Shown here: positions 1 through 11,773 of the stretch, one piece after another
Layout: every line of letters begins with the position of its first letter
Position numbering within the stretch: position 1 is the stretch's first letter
Origin: Scilla litardierei
Taxonomy: Eukaryota > Streptophyta > Magnoliopsida > Asparagales > Asparagaceae
Reading direction: 5' to 3'
Assembly (NCBI GenBank): GCA_030789695.1
Contig: CM061142.1
Span: 798,611,258-798,675,257 of the forward strand
Length of the DNA stretch: 64,000 nt
Notes under the pieces: model-generated
Told to the model about the DNA's origin: nothing
The model's input: only the letters and a program-made list of their open reading frames with translations
The model's database searches: none
Translations under genes and position numbers: made by a program

Positions 1-1003
1 AGAGTCTTCATCGCTCCAGGTGCTGGCAAGGGATTTTCCTTTTTGCTTCTTAAGGGTGTTTGCACATTCGGCCTGTATATGGCCAAATCCTTCACATTCT
101 CTACATTGTATTCCCTTTCCCTTGTTTTTAGAATCATACCTTGGATTATGGCGGCTAGCAATCTTTTCACCAGCAGGTGGACCTGACCGCACCACCTTAT
201 TAGCAGCTTTGAAATTCTGACCGCTGTTGCTGATCTTCTTCATCATCCTACTAAAATTTTTGGTGAGTAAAGCAATATCATCTTCGAGTTTTGACTCATT
301 ATCGGATTTTGAAGATTCATTCGCTTCAACCTTTAAGGCAACTCCCTTCTCCCTTTTGTTTTGCTTGAGATTCATCTCATAAGTTTGCAGAGAGCCCATG
401 AGTTCGTCTAATCTCATGGTGGATGTGTTTCTTACTTCCTTTATTGCAGCAATCTTAGCTGAAAATTTTTCTGGCAAGGACCTTAGAGTCTTTTCAACTA
501 ACTTCTTTTGAGAATATTTCTTACCCAGTTGGAATGCCTGGTTGGCTATATCCCTCAATCTTCCGTTGAACTCTGCAACTGTCTCGTTTTCATTCATCCT
601 CTGGTTTTCAAACTGTGAGGCAAGCATGTGTAATTTGGACGCCTTAACAGTGCTGGTCCCTTCATGCACATTTTGAAGGATGTCCCAGGCTTCTTTTGCA
701 TGCTTACAAGTTGATATAAGCTTGAACTGCTCTTTATCGACGGCAGTGAAGATGGCGTTCAATGCTTTTGAGTTTCCTAAGGCAGCACGCTCCTCTTCAG
801 GATTCCAATCTCTCACGGGTTTGATACATTACTTGCCTTCCTTGTTAACTTCAGTCGGAGGGCTCCATCCTTCAACCGTAGCCACCTAAGCCTTTTCATC
901 CAGGGACTTGATAAAGGCTCGCATGCGTGACTTCCAATACGTGTAATTAGATCCGGTGAGCAAGGGAGGATGAGTAACAGATGCGCCTTCTTTGGTATTC
1001 ATG
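1..1003 (-). pseudogene. Copia-type gag remnant (5' part of element)
   Basis: Read on the minus strand from the ATG at 1001-1003, this is the gag of a Ty1/Copia retrotransposon: an N-terminal stretch of the type 'LLTGSNYTYWKSRMRAF', then the UBN2-type gag region (WDIL, KLHMLASQFE, LRSLPEKF) and a zinc knuckle CRECEGFGHIQAEC (CX2CX4HX4C, about + strand 65-110) that binds genomic RNA. The protein would form virus-like particles in the cytoplasm. Two in-frame stops lie in the first quarter (near 885-890 and 830), so it is broken. It runs off the left edge, so protease, integrase and RT would lie outside the window. The primer site and LTR directly upstream (1066-1861) fix orientation and start. 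Lineage call is firm for Copia gag, open below that. Confidence 0.85.
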
Positions 1004-1065
1004 ATGAGCGTACTGACACACAAGATCACACCCACTTTGAACGATCAAAGTAATACGGATGACCT

Positions 1066-1077
1066 GCTCTGATACCA
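1066..1077 (-). other. Primer binding site, initiator tRNA-Met type
   Basis: On the minus strand this reads TGGTATCAGAGC, the classic complement of the 3' end of plant initiator tRNA-Met used to prime minus-strand DNA synthesis. It sits 2 bp inside the LTR edge at 1080, exactly where a Copia primer site belongs. Confidence 0.9.
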
Positions 1078-1079
1078 AA

Positions 1080-1861
1080 TGAAATTCAGTACGTAGTAAT
1101 GAATCTTAAGAACAACGTAGCAACACACAGTAACCAGAGACACCCAAGACTTGGTAACGCAGTTCGGCGCGCACACCTACATCTGCAGGGCCACGCCCAG
1201 AAAAGTAGAATACTTCACTATGAAAATCAGAGAATACAAACTCTAATAATCATGCTTCTATAAGGAAGAACACACTCTCCCTTAATACAAACCGTGAGGG
1301 GTGATCGCAATCAACCCCGTGAAGTATTCTTGGCAAGCTCCCCTTGCCTACAAGCTCCCCTTGCACCACCGACTAGATCAACTCCCTTGATCCTACGTGC
1401 GTAGTAGTCAGCCTCCCTCCCGGAGTAATCTCACAAAACTTTTATCACAAAGTCCGTAACCTAGCCGCCAATTGCTCCAAACCCTAAAAGCAGGTCTCCC
1501 CGCAATCCACGGTTCAATCAGCACTCATGCAATCAGATCTTGATTCGGTTTGGCAACTGCAATACCCGCAACATTTACAGCAAGAAAGAGATCCCCGAAT
1601 ATTTGCAGGAGATCGTTGCCAGGATATTACCGGCGAAAATCTCTCCAACCGTTTCACAACAAGGTAACGAAAGATATACAGCCGATCAAATCTATAACAG
1701 TTAATAACCTCCATAAATACCTGAACTGTTAAATAGAGAGATAAAAGATCATATGGACTCCAGTCGCACATCCTCGAATACTTTGAGCAGTCAATCGTCA
1801 TACATAGACTTAGCATGTTGAACATCCTGGTACAACAAACTGTTCAACAATTCATCCAACA
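1080..1861 (-). repeat. 5' LTR of minus-strand Copia element
   Basis: The inner edge (TG at 1080-1081, i.e. CA-3' on the minus strand) follows the primer site directly. The outer edge is placed at 1861, where the minus strand reads TGTTGGATGAATTG, a usual Copia LTR start; an alternative edge 12 bp further in (1849) cannot be excluded. Length would be 782 bp. The partner LTR and the target-site duplication are outside the window. Flanking sequence beyond 1861 belongs to Athila-like element I, so this Copia is nested in it. Confidence 0.75.
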
Positions 1862-2499
1862 ATCTAACTGATTCGATTCTCTTCTTCAGATGGCAGTGGC
1901 TCAGATGCAACAAGACGTACAACAAAATGTCCAACATTCCCCAGATAACTTGTCTAATAACTTCAAGAAGTAAAGAGCAAGCGACGATAAGCAGAGTGCC
2001 ACATATGACAAGAATGCATTCATGAATCGCAAGGATAAAAACCTAACATATACGTTGTATATATGAAATCATGGATAAACTTGGCAATTTCTTGAATCAA
2101 GGAACCGTGTCGTGTCGTGAGCGCCACTCCCTTGATCGACCAATTTCCCATTATCCAATACTTGTTCTCTCTTCGACCATTATATAGCTTAGGTTCCTAC
2201 ACGCTGACCCTAAGGTCGGTTTAGAGGAAATGTCTTAGAATGCGAGTATGGCCGTTGCCTAGTGTATTTCTTGGCGATTTGAGTAGGAATGACGTCCTAG
2301 GAACATATTCTCACTATCGGAAATATTTCCGAGCATTTTGGTTTCTCGAATTCGAATTTTCATTTGACTCACTTTTATTCTCTCGTTTCTGAAATTCCTC
2401 GAAGCTTCATTGCATCATTTGCATGTTGACTGCATTCCTCCAATCTACGCTCTCTCTTGTCTTCCTTGAGGACAATGAAGAATTTAGCTTGGGGGATTT
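1862..2499 (+). mobile_element. Athila-like element I, 3' untranslated domain
   Basis: No sustained reading frame. A short Gln-rich frame remnant (about 1890-1970) may be the tail of the element's last ORF. From about 2040 to 2480 the sequence is clearly related to 11100-11520 of element II: shared landmarks include the TTAGAGGAAAT block, the GACGTCCTAGGA block and the CTTCCTTGAGGA block before the polypurine tract. This identifies it as the long 3' untranslated domain of an Athila-like element, truncated on the left by the Copia insertion. Confidence 0.7.
2486..2496 (+). other. Polypurine tract of element I
   Basis: AGCTTGGGGGA lies immediately before the LTR start at 2500 and is preceded by TTGAGGACAATG at 2466-2477, the same two-part module seen at 11505-11532 and 62239-62272. 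It is the expected plus-strand primer of reverse transcription. Confidence 0.75.
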
Positions 2500-2620
2500 T
2501 GATGAGTGTTTTTTGTATATAGTTTTCCACTCTTTTTCATGCACGTTTTACACCGTTTCATTCTCTATTCATCCCCATTTTCCCCGTTTTGTCTCTTCCT
2601 TTGCTTTTGTGGTCCCTCAC

Positions 2621-5600
2621 TGTAACGGCCTGTATTTTTAGCCGTGTTTTAGATCGTGCGTATCGGTATTTTTTTCCGTCGTCTGGTTGACTTTTCGTTG
2701 TGCGACTCTGTTTTTCCGTTTTTACCGTATCGTCATTAATTGACCACCAAGTTTAACTGAAACTTTAAATTAATTATTTTACTAATCACTTTTGTTATTT
2801 TAAACACTTAATTAATGCTTAATCCAACTGTTTCCTTCACATTTAGAATTCTTTTATTAAAACAAAGAGAGGAAGTGTAACACGTTATAGCCAGATACAT
2901 CCCCTTGTTTAAAGTCAACAAACCCAATTAAAAACCATCCTAATCAAAAACCTAACTAATTAAAATTGTCTACTGCCAAATTTATTCTTTAGGCAGCTAA
3001 GCTACGTCTCTTCCATGATAAATCATCTGCAAACCCATCTTGATTCCTACAAAAAAATCATCTACAAATCCATCATCTTCCCTCCTTCAATTTCAGCAAA
3101 CTACCCATAAACAGAGGGAACGACAACAGTTCTTTTCTTTTGCAAATAATTTCCCGAATTGGAATTCATCATCATCCCAAACCAATTCTCAAAACCAAAA
3201 TTAACCCAAATCCATTTCCAAATACAAGCCCCAAAAATGATTTTTTGAAATCAACAACCTAGATTAGAGGAGATCTGAAACTTCAGATTCATTACAACAA
3301 AAAAATCAAATCCAAACCCAAACAAATCCTCAATCTTCATCTTCCTCCTCCTCCTTCCCTTGGCTGACCACCACCTCCACGCCTTCACCCTCGACACGAG
3401 CCGTCGGAGCAAGCCCGCCGCCGCCTGGGGAGCTGCGCGCGCAGCCCAACAGTGCGCCGCCGCCCGCTTGAAGCGCGCGCCGCCCAGCAACTGCGCCGCC
3501 TGTCGTCAGAATCCGTTGTCCCCTCTTCCCCTGTCGTGCAAAGGTGAAGTTCCTCCTCCCCTTTGCGATTGTTCCTGCCATGAAGAGAAAAACGAAAAAC
3601 AAAAAAAAACAAAAGAAATGAAAGAGACAGATGAGAACAGAGAAAGAGGAGTGACAGGGAGATATAGATAGGGAGAGAGAGTTATAAAGAGAAATGTGAG
3701 AGAGAGAGAGGGTTATTTATTAAATGATAATAAGTTTTAACATGTTACACTTTACCCCAAGTCAAACTTAGTAGGTGAAATATTTAGTATCATGTTTAAC
3801 CATGTGATTAGCCTAGTTAATTAATTAGTTGTTAATATTAGTTAGTTGTTAATAGTAGTTAGTGTTATTTAAATATTAATGTTTATTTCAGCATGTTATA
3901 AATTGTAAATGATGTTAGGGTAATAAAACAAGACGTACCATGTTAGTGTAACACAGTATAAACACCACCCTAGCCAAAGAACCCAATAAAATTAGACAAA
4001 TCCAATTCAGGAGTTATTTTAATTTTGTGCTTAACTCGCAATAGATCTAATTCGTTAATATGTTTAACCAAAACAGAGAACCAATATCACCATTACGTAG
4101 TACCTATCAAGACGAACCCAACGACACCAAAATCACTAAAATCAGGCTAGTGTGCAATTTATAGTGAATTTTTGAAGTTAGGTGCTCATTTGGTCATTTG
4201 CACGTAAAGTTGTATAACTAAAAATCTACATGTGAAATGACACGTGAAAATACTACCATGAGATTCTTGACTAAAAATGTAATCCAACGGCATAGAACTT
4301 GATATACCTTAGTTTAGAACAATAACAAGAAAATTAGCTTTCGCGATTTATTCGTTAATTCTTACTTTCAGCACTTTTTGTTAATTATAATAAATTTTAT
4401 TATTTAATGACACAGATACGTCACGTCCCTTCCTGCCGTCTCTCGAACAACCAAAACTGTCCCAGTCAGGCAAGCGTGCAGTTATTATATGTTTTCTTTT
4501 TGTGTTACTCTTTCAAAACTTCAACTGTGAGGTTGTACACTAAATTGCTGACACAAACACACTTTTTAGAAATGCTAGACTTAAACTCATGTACGTGTGT
4601 GTGGACACCTTTAATAATCAATATGAACATACTTTGTGAATGGCAACATTTCTGGTATTGTATGGATGTTTTGAACTGTTGAAATTCATAGAATGTTACA
4701 TGCCGTTGGCTACCAGTTGTTACATGCCGTTGGCTACCAGTTGTTACATGCCATTGGCTACTAGATGGCTATTCTTGTCGGTCCCATGTGACTAGTCTGG
4801 CTCGTGTTCTAGTAGGGTCACAGGTGACTAGTCTGGCTTGTGTTCCAGTATATGACGGTTTAGCATCTCCTGGCTCGTGGTCCAGGAAGTACACGTGGGT
4901 GGGGTTGGGTTCCCAGGCACTAGCCGGTAGTAAACGGGTCACCTTCAGGGGCACTTGAAGGTGGATTCACTTACTATCAGTCTAACGACGGGGACCTTAG
5001 TCACGGACTTGCACACACAGTTAAACAATTGAAAAAGAAAGTTAACTTACAGAATTGCTGTTACATTATTTATCTGCCATGTTAATGCTTATAATAGAAC
5101 TGCCATGCTAGTGTAACTTTTTCACTTTTTCATAATAGAAAAGCATGCTAGTTTAAATTCTTTTAACTGCTTTTTTAAACTGCCATATATAACTTGTTAT
5201 ATATCTTGCCAATGGTTCTAACATCTACTTGCAGACCCTTGTTGACATACATTCATGTTTTTGGATCTATGTTAGATCCCGAGCTATAGCACCAGGAGGA
5301 CCAGTTGAGATAGCTGAACCAGTGGACCAAGAGTTGTTGACTAGTGAACCTCCATTGTAATTCTTTCATTTGTTGTATGGGTCATAAGACACACTCTTCT
5401 TTCCTCCATTTGTTGTAATTCCATTGAGACGATTGAGATTGTAATAATGTTTTTTATCTGTGCTGTTTTCGAGTAATGCAAGCAAGAACCTGCGGGATTT
5501 CACACAGATGCTTATTGTGTTAAGTCAGGTATGAAAGAAAAGCAAAAGTACCTCCTCCTTACTTACACATGCGGACCCGTTCGCGTCCTCGCTCCCAAGC

Positions 5601-5623
5601 CTACTGGGAAGCAGGGCGTGACA
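2621..5623 (+). mobile_element. Solo LTR, Tekay/Del-like gypsy
   Basis: A 3003-bp segment beginning TGTAACGGCC and ending GGGCGTGACA, flanked on both sides by the 5-bp duplication CTCAC (2616-2620 and 5624-5628). There is no internal domain, so this is a solo LTR left by LTR-LTR recombination. The TGTAACGGCC start is typical of Tekay/Del chromovirus LTRs. The sequence around the target site resumes the Athila I LTR, which confirms the insertion. ORFs inside (for example 3360-3671 and the overlapping minus ones) come from a GC-rich stretch with no recognisable domain. Confidence 0.92.
4694..4765 (+). repeat. 24-bp tandem repeat, 3 copies
   Basis: TGTTACATGCCGTTGGCTAC begins units at 4694, 4718 and 4742; the first two 24-bp units are identical and the third has diverged. 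It lies within the solo LTR. Confidence 0.9.
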
Positions 5624-5753
5624 CTCACATGCTTTGTAGGAGATATATGCTGATTTGGGATCATATAGCAAGATCTTAGTGCAAAGAGGCGAAAGGAGCG
5701 AAGTCGGTGGGTTAATTGCGCAAGGGAGAAGAATTTTGTTAAGAATAAAGCTC

Positions 5754-6077
5754 CACGCAGCCGTGTCATTATGTCCACACCGCCGCGTCAATCCGCCAAA
5801 TAAGTATCAACAACACGGCCACGTGAATTTCCACCAAACGGTCGCGTCAAAAGATTTTTAGAGTGGAGAAATGAATGAAGATCAGAGACTTTCGCAGCCC
5901 GTGTGATCTAGGATGACGCGACCACGATATTTCCACATCCAAAGCAGAACGACGCGGCCGCGTCAACAGACCACGTGGCTGCGTGACTAACTTCAACGCG
6001 GCCATATCTCTATTGACGCGACCATGTGGGCGATAGTGAATGACGCGACTGCGTCGTTTCTTGACGCGGTCGTGTCA
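5754..6077 (+). promoter_or_regulatory. Palindrome cluster, core GACGCGGCCGCGTC, element I LTR
   Basis: About eleven full or degenerate copies of a palindrome centred on CGGCCG. The perfect copy is GACGCGGCCGCGTC; others include AAACGGTCGCGTCA, TGACGCGACTGCGTC and TTGACGCGGTCGTGTCA. Several neighbours are 21-23 bp apart centre to centre. The cluster ends 60 bp before the TATA box at 6138, i.e. it occupies the LTR U3. Most deviations are C-to-T or G-to-A at CG sites. A regulatory role is inferred. Confidence 0.65.
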
Positions 6078-6137
6078 AACCACATTCCCACGATTTCTAG
6101 GGCGGATCTGTGGGTAATTTTGTCTTTTGGGCACACA

Positions 6138-6145
6138 TATATAAG
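6138..6145 (+). promoter_or_regulatory. TATA box of element I LTR
   Basis: TATATAAG followed within 30 bp by a CT-rich stretch, placed between the palindrome cluster and the conserved transcribed leader, as in the other LTRs of this group. Confidence 0.6.
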
Positions 6146-7178
6146 CGCCCCTTCATCTTCCTGCAAGGGGAATCTCTCTTTCAGTAGTTTTTAGTTATTT
6201 CTAGGGTTTTGGACTGGTTTGTAAGAGTTCCAACTCTTTTATTTAGTTGTTTTTATTGTTCTAAACATTTGTTAGTGTAATACTCTATCTTTCTTTAATA
6301 GAATTTTTCTCTCTTTGTTATTGCTGCCCAGTTTTGTCATCCATTGCTTTTGTAGCTTGAATCTATGGCTTTGAGCGCTTACCCATCGCTAGAATCCCCT
6401 TCTATTCTAATGGGTAGCGAATAGTTTTCATCTAGGGTAATGGGATGAGCCCCATTGGATTTGGGCCACGGGTTGAACCCAATAACTGATTTAGTTGCTG
6501 GGGGTAGTTGAGATTAGGGGTACATTGGGACGATTATTATCGTTTTAGATTTGACCCCCTCCTTTCGGGGGTGATCGAATTGGCCGCCGATCAAAAGTCG
6601 GGACCGATCTGGGGATCCGATTCCTACGACGATCCCTACTATTGGTATGACTGAACACCAACGGGTAATGATAGAGCTCTTCCAATGTAGGTCTAATCCC
6701 GAACACCACTGTGGCAGGGAGGAAGATTGAGGATATTCGTCAAACGTAATGCGACCAACGTACATCGATGCATTGGAGACCTCCGATATCGGTGTAGGTT
6801 GGGTTGGCATATTATTGCATCGCGACAGTGGGGGTAGGACAAGACAGAAGGGATAACCTATCATGCATCACGATAGTGGGGGATAGTCGAATGCCCTTAG
6901 GTCACACGACCTCTCCCGAGTATCAATGAACTCGGCAACTTATCAATTATTAGTTTAACTTTAACTCTAGTCAAATGGCTGAAATTCCCCAAGCCCTAGA
7001 GCTTTTACCCATTGATCACACTTTTCTACCATTCACCGACCAATCACCATGACTATCGCGTAGCTTTCATCCGAAGACCTATAAAAATCGATACTCATTG
7101 ACCGCCTCCTCGTGTTCGACCCGTAAGCGACTACACACGACCCGTGTGCTACGGTTTTTTTAGCATCGTTCGATCCCC

Positions 7179-7711
7179 TGTCAGGGATCACGATCAATTA
7201 TTAAAATACCAATTTTTACATCTGACACCAAAAAATTACGAAAAAATGTCACGGGTTCATATTGTCACAAGGATCTTGAAAATGAAGTCCAATTCGAAGT
7301 TTGAGCTACGAAAATACGACTTTTGGGCCAAAATGTTTGAGTTGTGGGTTTGCAGGTGCTAGGTCGATTTGACTTCAGAAAAATACGTGAAAAATACTGG
7401 GAATGCTAAATGACCCTGGAATCACGTTATAAAAGTTTGAATCCATTTTGATAATGTTTACATAGAAAAATAATTAATAAGGCTATTTTAGTGATATTTA
7501 AATAGAAAATAACATATAAACTATTTTAATAATATTTAATGATACTTGAAATTACTAAAATATGCTATAACTATTTTGATGACACAAATTATTTTTTGTA
7601 ATAATTGATTTGAAACTATTTTTGTTATTATAATACTGACAAATCATTTTAAAATATTGTTGAAATTATTTATACTGTAAAAATACATTTTGATGGATTC
7701 AGGCCGTTACA
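7179..7711 (-). repeat. Gypsy LTR fragment, minus strand
   Basis: On the minus strand it begins TGTAACGGCCTGAATCC at 7711, immediately after a polypurine-like AAGGAGGGTAGAA (7712-7724). This is the normal 3' LTR boundary of Tekay/Del-type elements. It is AT-rich with no ORF. The far end is uncertain; TG at 7179 is a candidate but no target duplication supports it, so the LTR may be truncated. Confidence 0.55.
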
Positions 7712-8329
7712 TTCTACCCTCCTTATTAAAATTCCATCCTTGGAATTTAGAAAACAAATCATTGCCTAAGCAATTAAATGATCAAATAAAAGGCTAGATG
7801 GATGATGGTGATCTAGTAAAATAAGTTGTAAATAGCATGAAATATAATGTGACATCATAACATGAAGAAAACAAGAGATGTTATTTATGAATACATACTA
7901 TTAACATCACCATAGCTTTTGTAACTTGTCCTAAGACCGACATTATCACAATAGCTACCCAGACTTCTCAAGTAGCCAAAGTTAATATGAGATAATGGCA
8001 TTACGTGAAAGTGAGAGCTATTATGAGGACAACATCTGTTTGAAATTGGAACTTGAGGCGATAAACTTACAGCAATCTAATGCCTACTTCTTGGATTGTG
8101 ATTTGTGGCTACCACGTGCATGACAGGCTATAAATGTCAGCACTTTCAAATTGAAATCATGATCGTAGAGAAGACTGAGTTCAAGAAAGATGAAGAAGAA
8201 GAAGCTGCCTCAGCTTGCACATCTCGTTTGGGTTGTCTCAGTTCCTCTAATACCATCCTTAAATGCTTGGCATGCTTCTGAGCATCCTTCAAAAAATGTC
8301 GTTGAAGAGGACTACTATGAGTATATCCA
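7712..8329 (-). mobile_element. Degenerate internal region of minus-strand gypsy element
   Basis: Lies between the polypurine-like tract at 7712 and the protease remnant. AT-rich, with only short broken frames on both strands. Reverse transcriptase and integrase are not recognisable, so pol has been deleted or has decayed. Confidence 0.5.
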
Positions 8330-8720
8330 AGCACTCGTAGAATACATGGATTACGAGACTTGTGAATACCAGCAGTGGGTTGACCACACCAATGGCATCA
8401 TCAAGTATCCATAACGTACATACTTGGTCTTTGAAAACAGTCTTCGAGATGTTGACTTTCCATCGAGATGTTAGAGGTTTAACAGGAACACCATGGGTGT
8501 TGACGAATCGACTTGCTCGTAAGCAATGTGTAGCACCTGAGTCGAATAAGGTAAGGGCGGGTCTACTAGCTACTAATATGGTACTTACGGTTACGAGAAT
8601 TACGTCTAAGCCAATTGTTTTTACATAGATGAAAATGGTATTAAAAGCGATATCTCGTACCTGTAATCACTTGGCCAGTAGCATCGACGTCTTCTGCAGT
8701 CATGATATAAGCTTGGTGCT
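8330..8720 (-). pseudogene. Gypsy gag-end/protease remnant, minus strand
   Basis: The minus strand encodes a 'TAEDVDATGQVITG' linker (about 8720-8655), typical of the gag-protease junction in Tekay/Del elements. After a broken stretch follows 'ALTLFDSGATHCLRASRFV' (about 8560-8500). The DSGA box is the aspartic protease active site that matures the polyprotein. Downstream strand and helix pieces continue in frame to about 8330, then the frame decays. Stops and frame changes make it non-functional. The same stretch also gives a plus-strand ORF (8362-8628) with no family resemblance, which I treat as a shadow. It abuts the element II ORF at about 8720, an old junction. Confidence 0.65.
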
Positions 8721-8724
8721 TCAG

Positions 8725-10080
8725 GGGTGACGCTTCCTTTCGCTTAATGAACAAAGACGATGGCATGTCCTATGACTTTCTGAACACGATCTTCAAGTGG
8801 CCCATGGCTCTCACTCCAGAGGCCTTATAATATAAATCTGGTATGTCTCAAGCCCATGATTCTGATGCTTTTTGGAAGCAAATCACTGGCCAGGATGAAT
8901 TCCCCTTCATTAGGGCTAAGGCATTATCCATCGTCCATCCATGCCTTCGCGTAGCCCTTCGCATTATCGCAAATACCATTTTCTGTCGGGAAGAGACTGG
9001 CCAAGTCTCCCGAGATGAGCTCTTCTTCCTTTGGGCAATTACCCAACCCCGTAGAGTTCACGATGGCGGCATCACCGCTCCTAGGATTAGCATTCATGCC
9101 AGCTCTTATCTGGGGTATATGTTATTCCACACTGTCAATAGGCCCCGCGCCATGATTTATTGTGGAGGGCTCATCACTGTCATTGCACGCCTCCCTCCTG
9201 TATCTTTTCAGACCACTGATGATTGGATGCCCGTCCTCAGCTCCATCTCACTTGATCTCTCGGTCCTCACAAACATGCACATGATTAAGGATATCAGGGA
9301 CCAGAGATATATCATTGGCTTTACGGGCCCACTTCCACACCATACACGATTCTCCCCAATCTCAATCGTTTCAGGATCCATGTAGCTGGAGCTGTGCAGT
9401 GGAGATTTCCACCAGATCCAGATCTTCATGCTGCTGCCCAGCCCCAGCTTGCACAAGTCGCACCTCACCCTGATCCTGCCCAGAGCCCAGCTGTCCCTGA
9501 TCCCACTGCAGCCACCTAGTCTGGCCCCATCAGGCCTCCACCACATACACCACCCCACGCATCTATTCGTCAGTTTCACTATAGATCTTGTCGACCTGGC
9601 GAGGGTACTAGCAGCACCCCTCCTTCACCTCTCTCCTCTGACGAGAGACTCACACTATTGGAGAGGGCATTCCAGGATTTCAAGTCCTCCATGATTAACT
9701 CCCTGACCACATTTAAGGACACCTTGACCGAGGTCAGATCCTTGGTAGATGGCCTCACATCATAGTCATGACCCTCCAGTAGCAGTTTGATACCATCTAC
9801 CGTTGGCACTACGATCAGGGACATTATCCTGCTGCTATACCCATCTCCTGCTCATGCCACCCCCACTCCACCCATTTGTGCCATCATTGTCTGCACATCT
9901 ATCCACATCCACACCACATATTCCCATACCATCACCATCCACATGTGAGCCTTCATCTACACCATCTACCGTTGCTCCACCTACTTCACCACCCACAGCT
10001 GCTGCAAACCCATCACCCTCTGACGAACACCCATCCACCACATCACCCACATTGCCACCACTTGACGGTGGCCCAGCTTG
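8725..10080 (+). pseudogene. ATHILA ORF-1-like gene of element II, broken
   Basis: A frame running through 'GMSYDFLNTIFKWPMALTPEA', one stop near 8829, then an open stretch 8843-9385 that aligns in order with the better preserved copy at 60041-60940. Shared blocks are AKALSIVHP, ALRIIANTIF, DELFFLWAI, a CGGLITVIA block and a NMHMIKDI block. This is the Athila 3' ORF family (Arabidopsis retrotransposon ORF-1 type), of unknown biochemical role and in the env-like position after pol. Near 9370 the frame shifts into a Pro/Ser-rich tail with a short coiled segment (about 9655-9760, FQDFKSSMINSLTTFKD), then decays. The 5' part is missing at the junction with the gypsy fragment. Family assignment is by eye. 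Confidence 0.7.
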
Positions 10081-10143
10081 ATGAGATTACCATTCTCTTC
10101 CCCCTCACATTTTTCGTCCACACTTGTTCATGAGTTATCGCAT

Positions 10144-10179
10144 TAAGGACAATGCGTGATTTATCTTAGGGGGAGGAGC
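10144..10179 (+). other. Upstream GGGGGA module of element II
   Basis: TTAAGGACAATG followed 12 bp on by CTTAGGGGGAGGAGC, just after the ORF-1-like gene. It matches the module directly before the 3' LTR (11505-11532), so the element has two polypurine-like tracts about 1.35 kb apart. The upstream one could act as a central-type plus-strand primer; that is inference. Confidence 0.55.
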
Positions 10180-11504
10180 ATTTCCATGCACACTTTTATT
10201 TTATTTTCTACCTTCATCATCCACTTGTCCATATTACCTTTGTTTTTATTTTGTTTTCCTTTTTCATTCTCTTTTTCATTTGTTTCTCTTTTACCATGCA
10301 TCATGTCTATTTCAAGCTCCTATACGCATCAAAAACCCATAAAATTCGAAAATAAAAAAATAAATAAAAATACCATCATTCACATCATGCATCTTGCATC
10401 ACCATGCATGCATTTGTCTATATTTGCATTCGCCTTGAGAATTTTTCGAGTTTGAGATTTTATTTGCGTGATATATCGAATCGAATTTCATTTTCTACTT
10501 TTACATGCGACTCCTCGATATTACTTAGAAGATTTGACTAGGATAAGCTTTTAACTTCAGATCCCACTTAATATACATTGCATGACTATTCTCATAGCCC
10601 CTAGTATAGAAGTATTTGAAATTGTGCTAAGTTGAGTGTCACTTAGGAGTCCACTTTATACATGGAACGACGAATTGATAGTTTAGTATAATGTTTTATA
10701 ACCCTTCGGGACTTGGATAATGATGTATCACTTAGTATTGAGGATTGATGTAGCTTGACCTATTCATACTTTTAAAAAAATATTTGCTTGTCTTGTGTAT
10801 ATAAAAAATAAATGCACCGTTCTCCTAGCGACACTGAGTAGCCAGATCTCCACGCCTCAGGATGTGTCGAGGCCTCGCGTCGAAAGGTTTAGCTTGGGTG
10901 AGTGCATTCAAATAATGATTTATATTGGTTTGAGCTAGTAGGTTTAATGGGTCCTTCTTGACCCGGTGCCCTAAGGTCGTCTGGCTTGGGAGTTACCGAC
11001 CCAATGCTCCTTACACGAACCACGTATAATCCCAAAAGAAAAAATGAATAAATATACGTGTTGAAAATTGAAAAAAAAAATTGAAAAGAAGAAAAATTGA
11101 AAGCTTGAATAAAATAGCAACTCCATGAATCAAGGAACTTTGATACACCGTATGAACCACTTACTCCGATGGGCTAATAACTCATTATCCTACACTTATC
11201 CCTCCATCGAATATAGTATAACTTCGATTCCTTCAATTTCAACTTAGAGACGGGTTAGAGGAAATATACTAGGACTTGAGTGTAGTCATAATTTTACTAT
11301 ATTATTTGACGATTTGGGCAAGAAGCGATGTCCTAGGATTATATTCTAATCAATGGCGAAGGATCGTCATATTTTGTTTAAATGAATTTCAAATTTATAC
11401 TCGATCACGTATATATACTCAATTTCGTGAAATTCTCAAGCACATGTCATCATTTTCTTGCTTTCTTGCATTTCTTCAAGCTCTACCCTTTCATGTCTTC
11501 CTTG
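10180..11504 (+). mobile_element. 3' untranslated domain of element II
   Basis: About 1.3 kb without a sustained frame between the two GGGGGA modules. It contains T-rich then A-rich tracts (10190-10350, 11040-11100). Its last 400 bp match element I at 2040-2480. The same domain follows the ORF-1-like gene in element VII (62273-64000), so it is a regular part of this element type. Confidence 0.65.
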
Positions 11505-11523
11505 AGGAAATGGAAGATTTTAG

Positions 11524-11532
11524 CTTGGGGGA
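11524..11532 (+). other. Polypurine tract of element II
   Basis: CTTGGGGGA preceded by TTGAGGAAATGG, ending 6 bp before the LTR start TGTGTGCC at 11539. Confidence 0.75.
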
Positions 11533-11773
11533 TTTTCATGTGTGCCATATTTACACATATTTTTGCACTCTTTCCATGCTCATTTCATATCACTTCGTCC
11601 ATCGTTTCGCGCTATTTTCCCTGTTTTTGTTCCCTTTTACGCTTTTTGGTATTTCCCATACATTGCAGGAGAATTAAAGGATTTATGGGATCAAAACGTG
11701 GAGAAAGGGGGATAAAATGGAGTCTGGACTGAATGGAGATCAAATTTTGGAGAAATGAGATCAACTGTGTCCA

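Larger units (their letters stand above)
2500..7165 (+). repeat. 3' LTR of Athila-like element I (split by a solo LTR)
   Basis: Starts TGATGAGTG right after the polypurine tract; without the insertion at 2621-5628 it would be about 1.66 kb. Order seen: T-rich start, TAGGAGATATATG block (5634-), palindrome cluster (5754-6077), TATATAAG (6138), transcribed CT-rich leader, the GGGTAGCGAATAGTTTTCATCTAGGG block shared with the other Athila LTRs here, and a U5 ending near TTTTTAGCA (7165). The right edge is inferred by analogy with 20356 and 55979. No genes inside. Confidence 0.7.

Noticed and set aside
4769..4954. Minus-strand ORF over the tandem repeats in the first solo LTR
   Set aside because: Arises from repeated sequence and has no family resemblance.
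7141..7200. Degenerate primer binding site (AGCATCGTT...TGTCAGGGA) after LTR I
   Set aside because: The parts are out of register with the tRNA-Asp complement, and the LTR is a 3' LTR by its polypurine tract, so no primer site is expected.
9876..10133. His/Pro-rich ORF after the element II ORF-1-like gene
   Set aside because: It is an out-of-frame reading of the CAC/CCA-rich tail; the aligned frame of element VII shows a Pro/Ser tail here.
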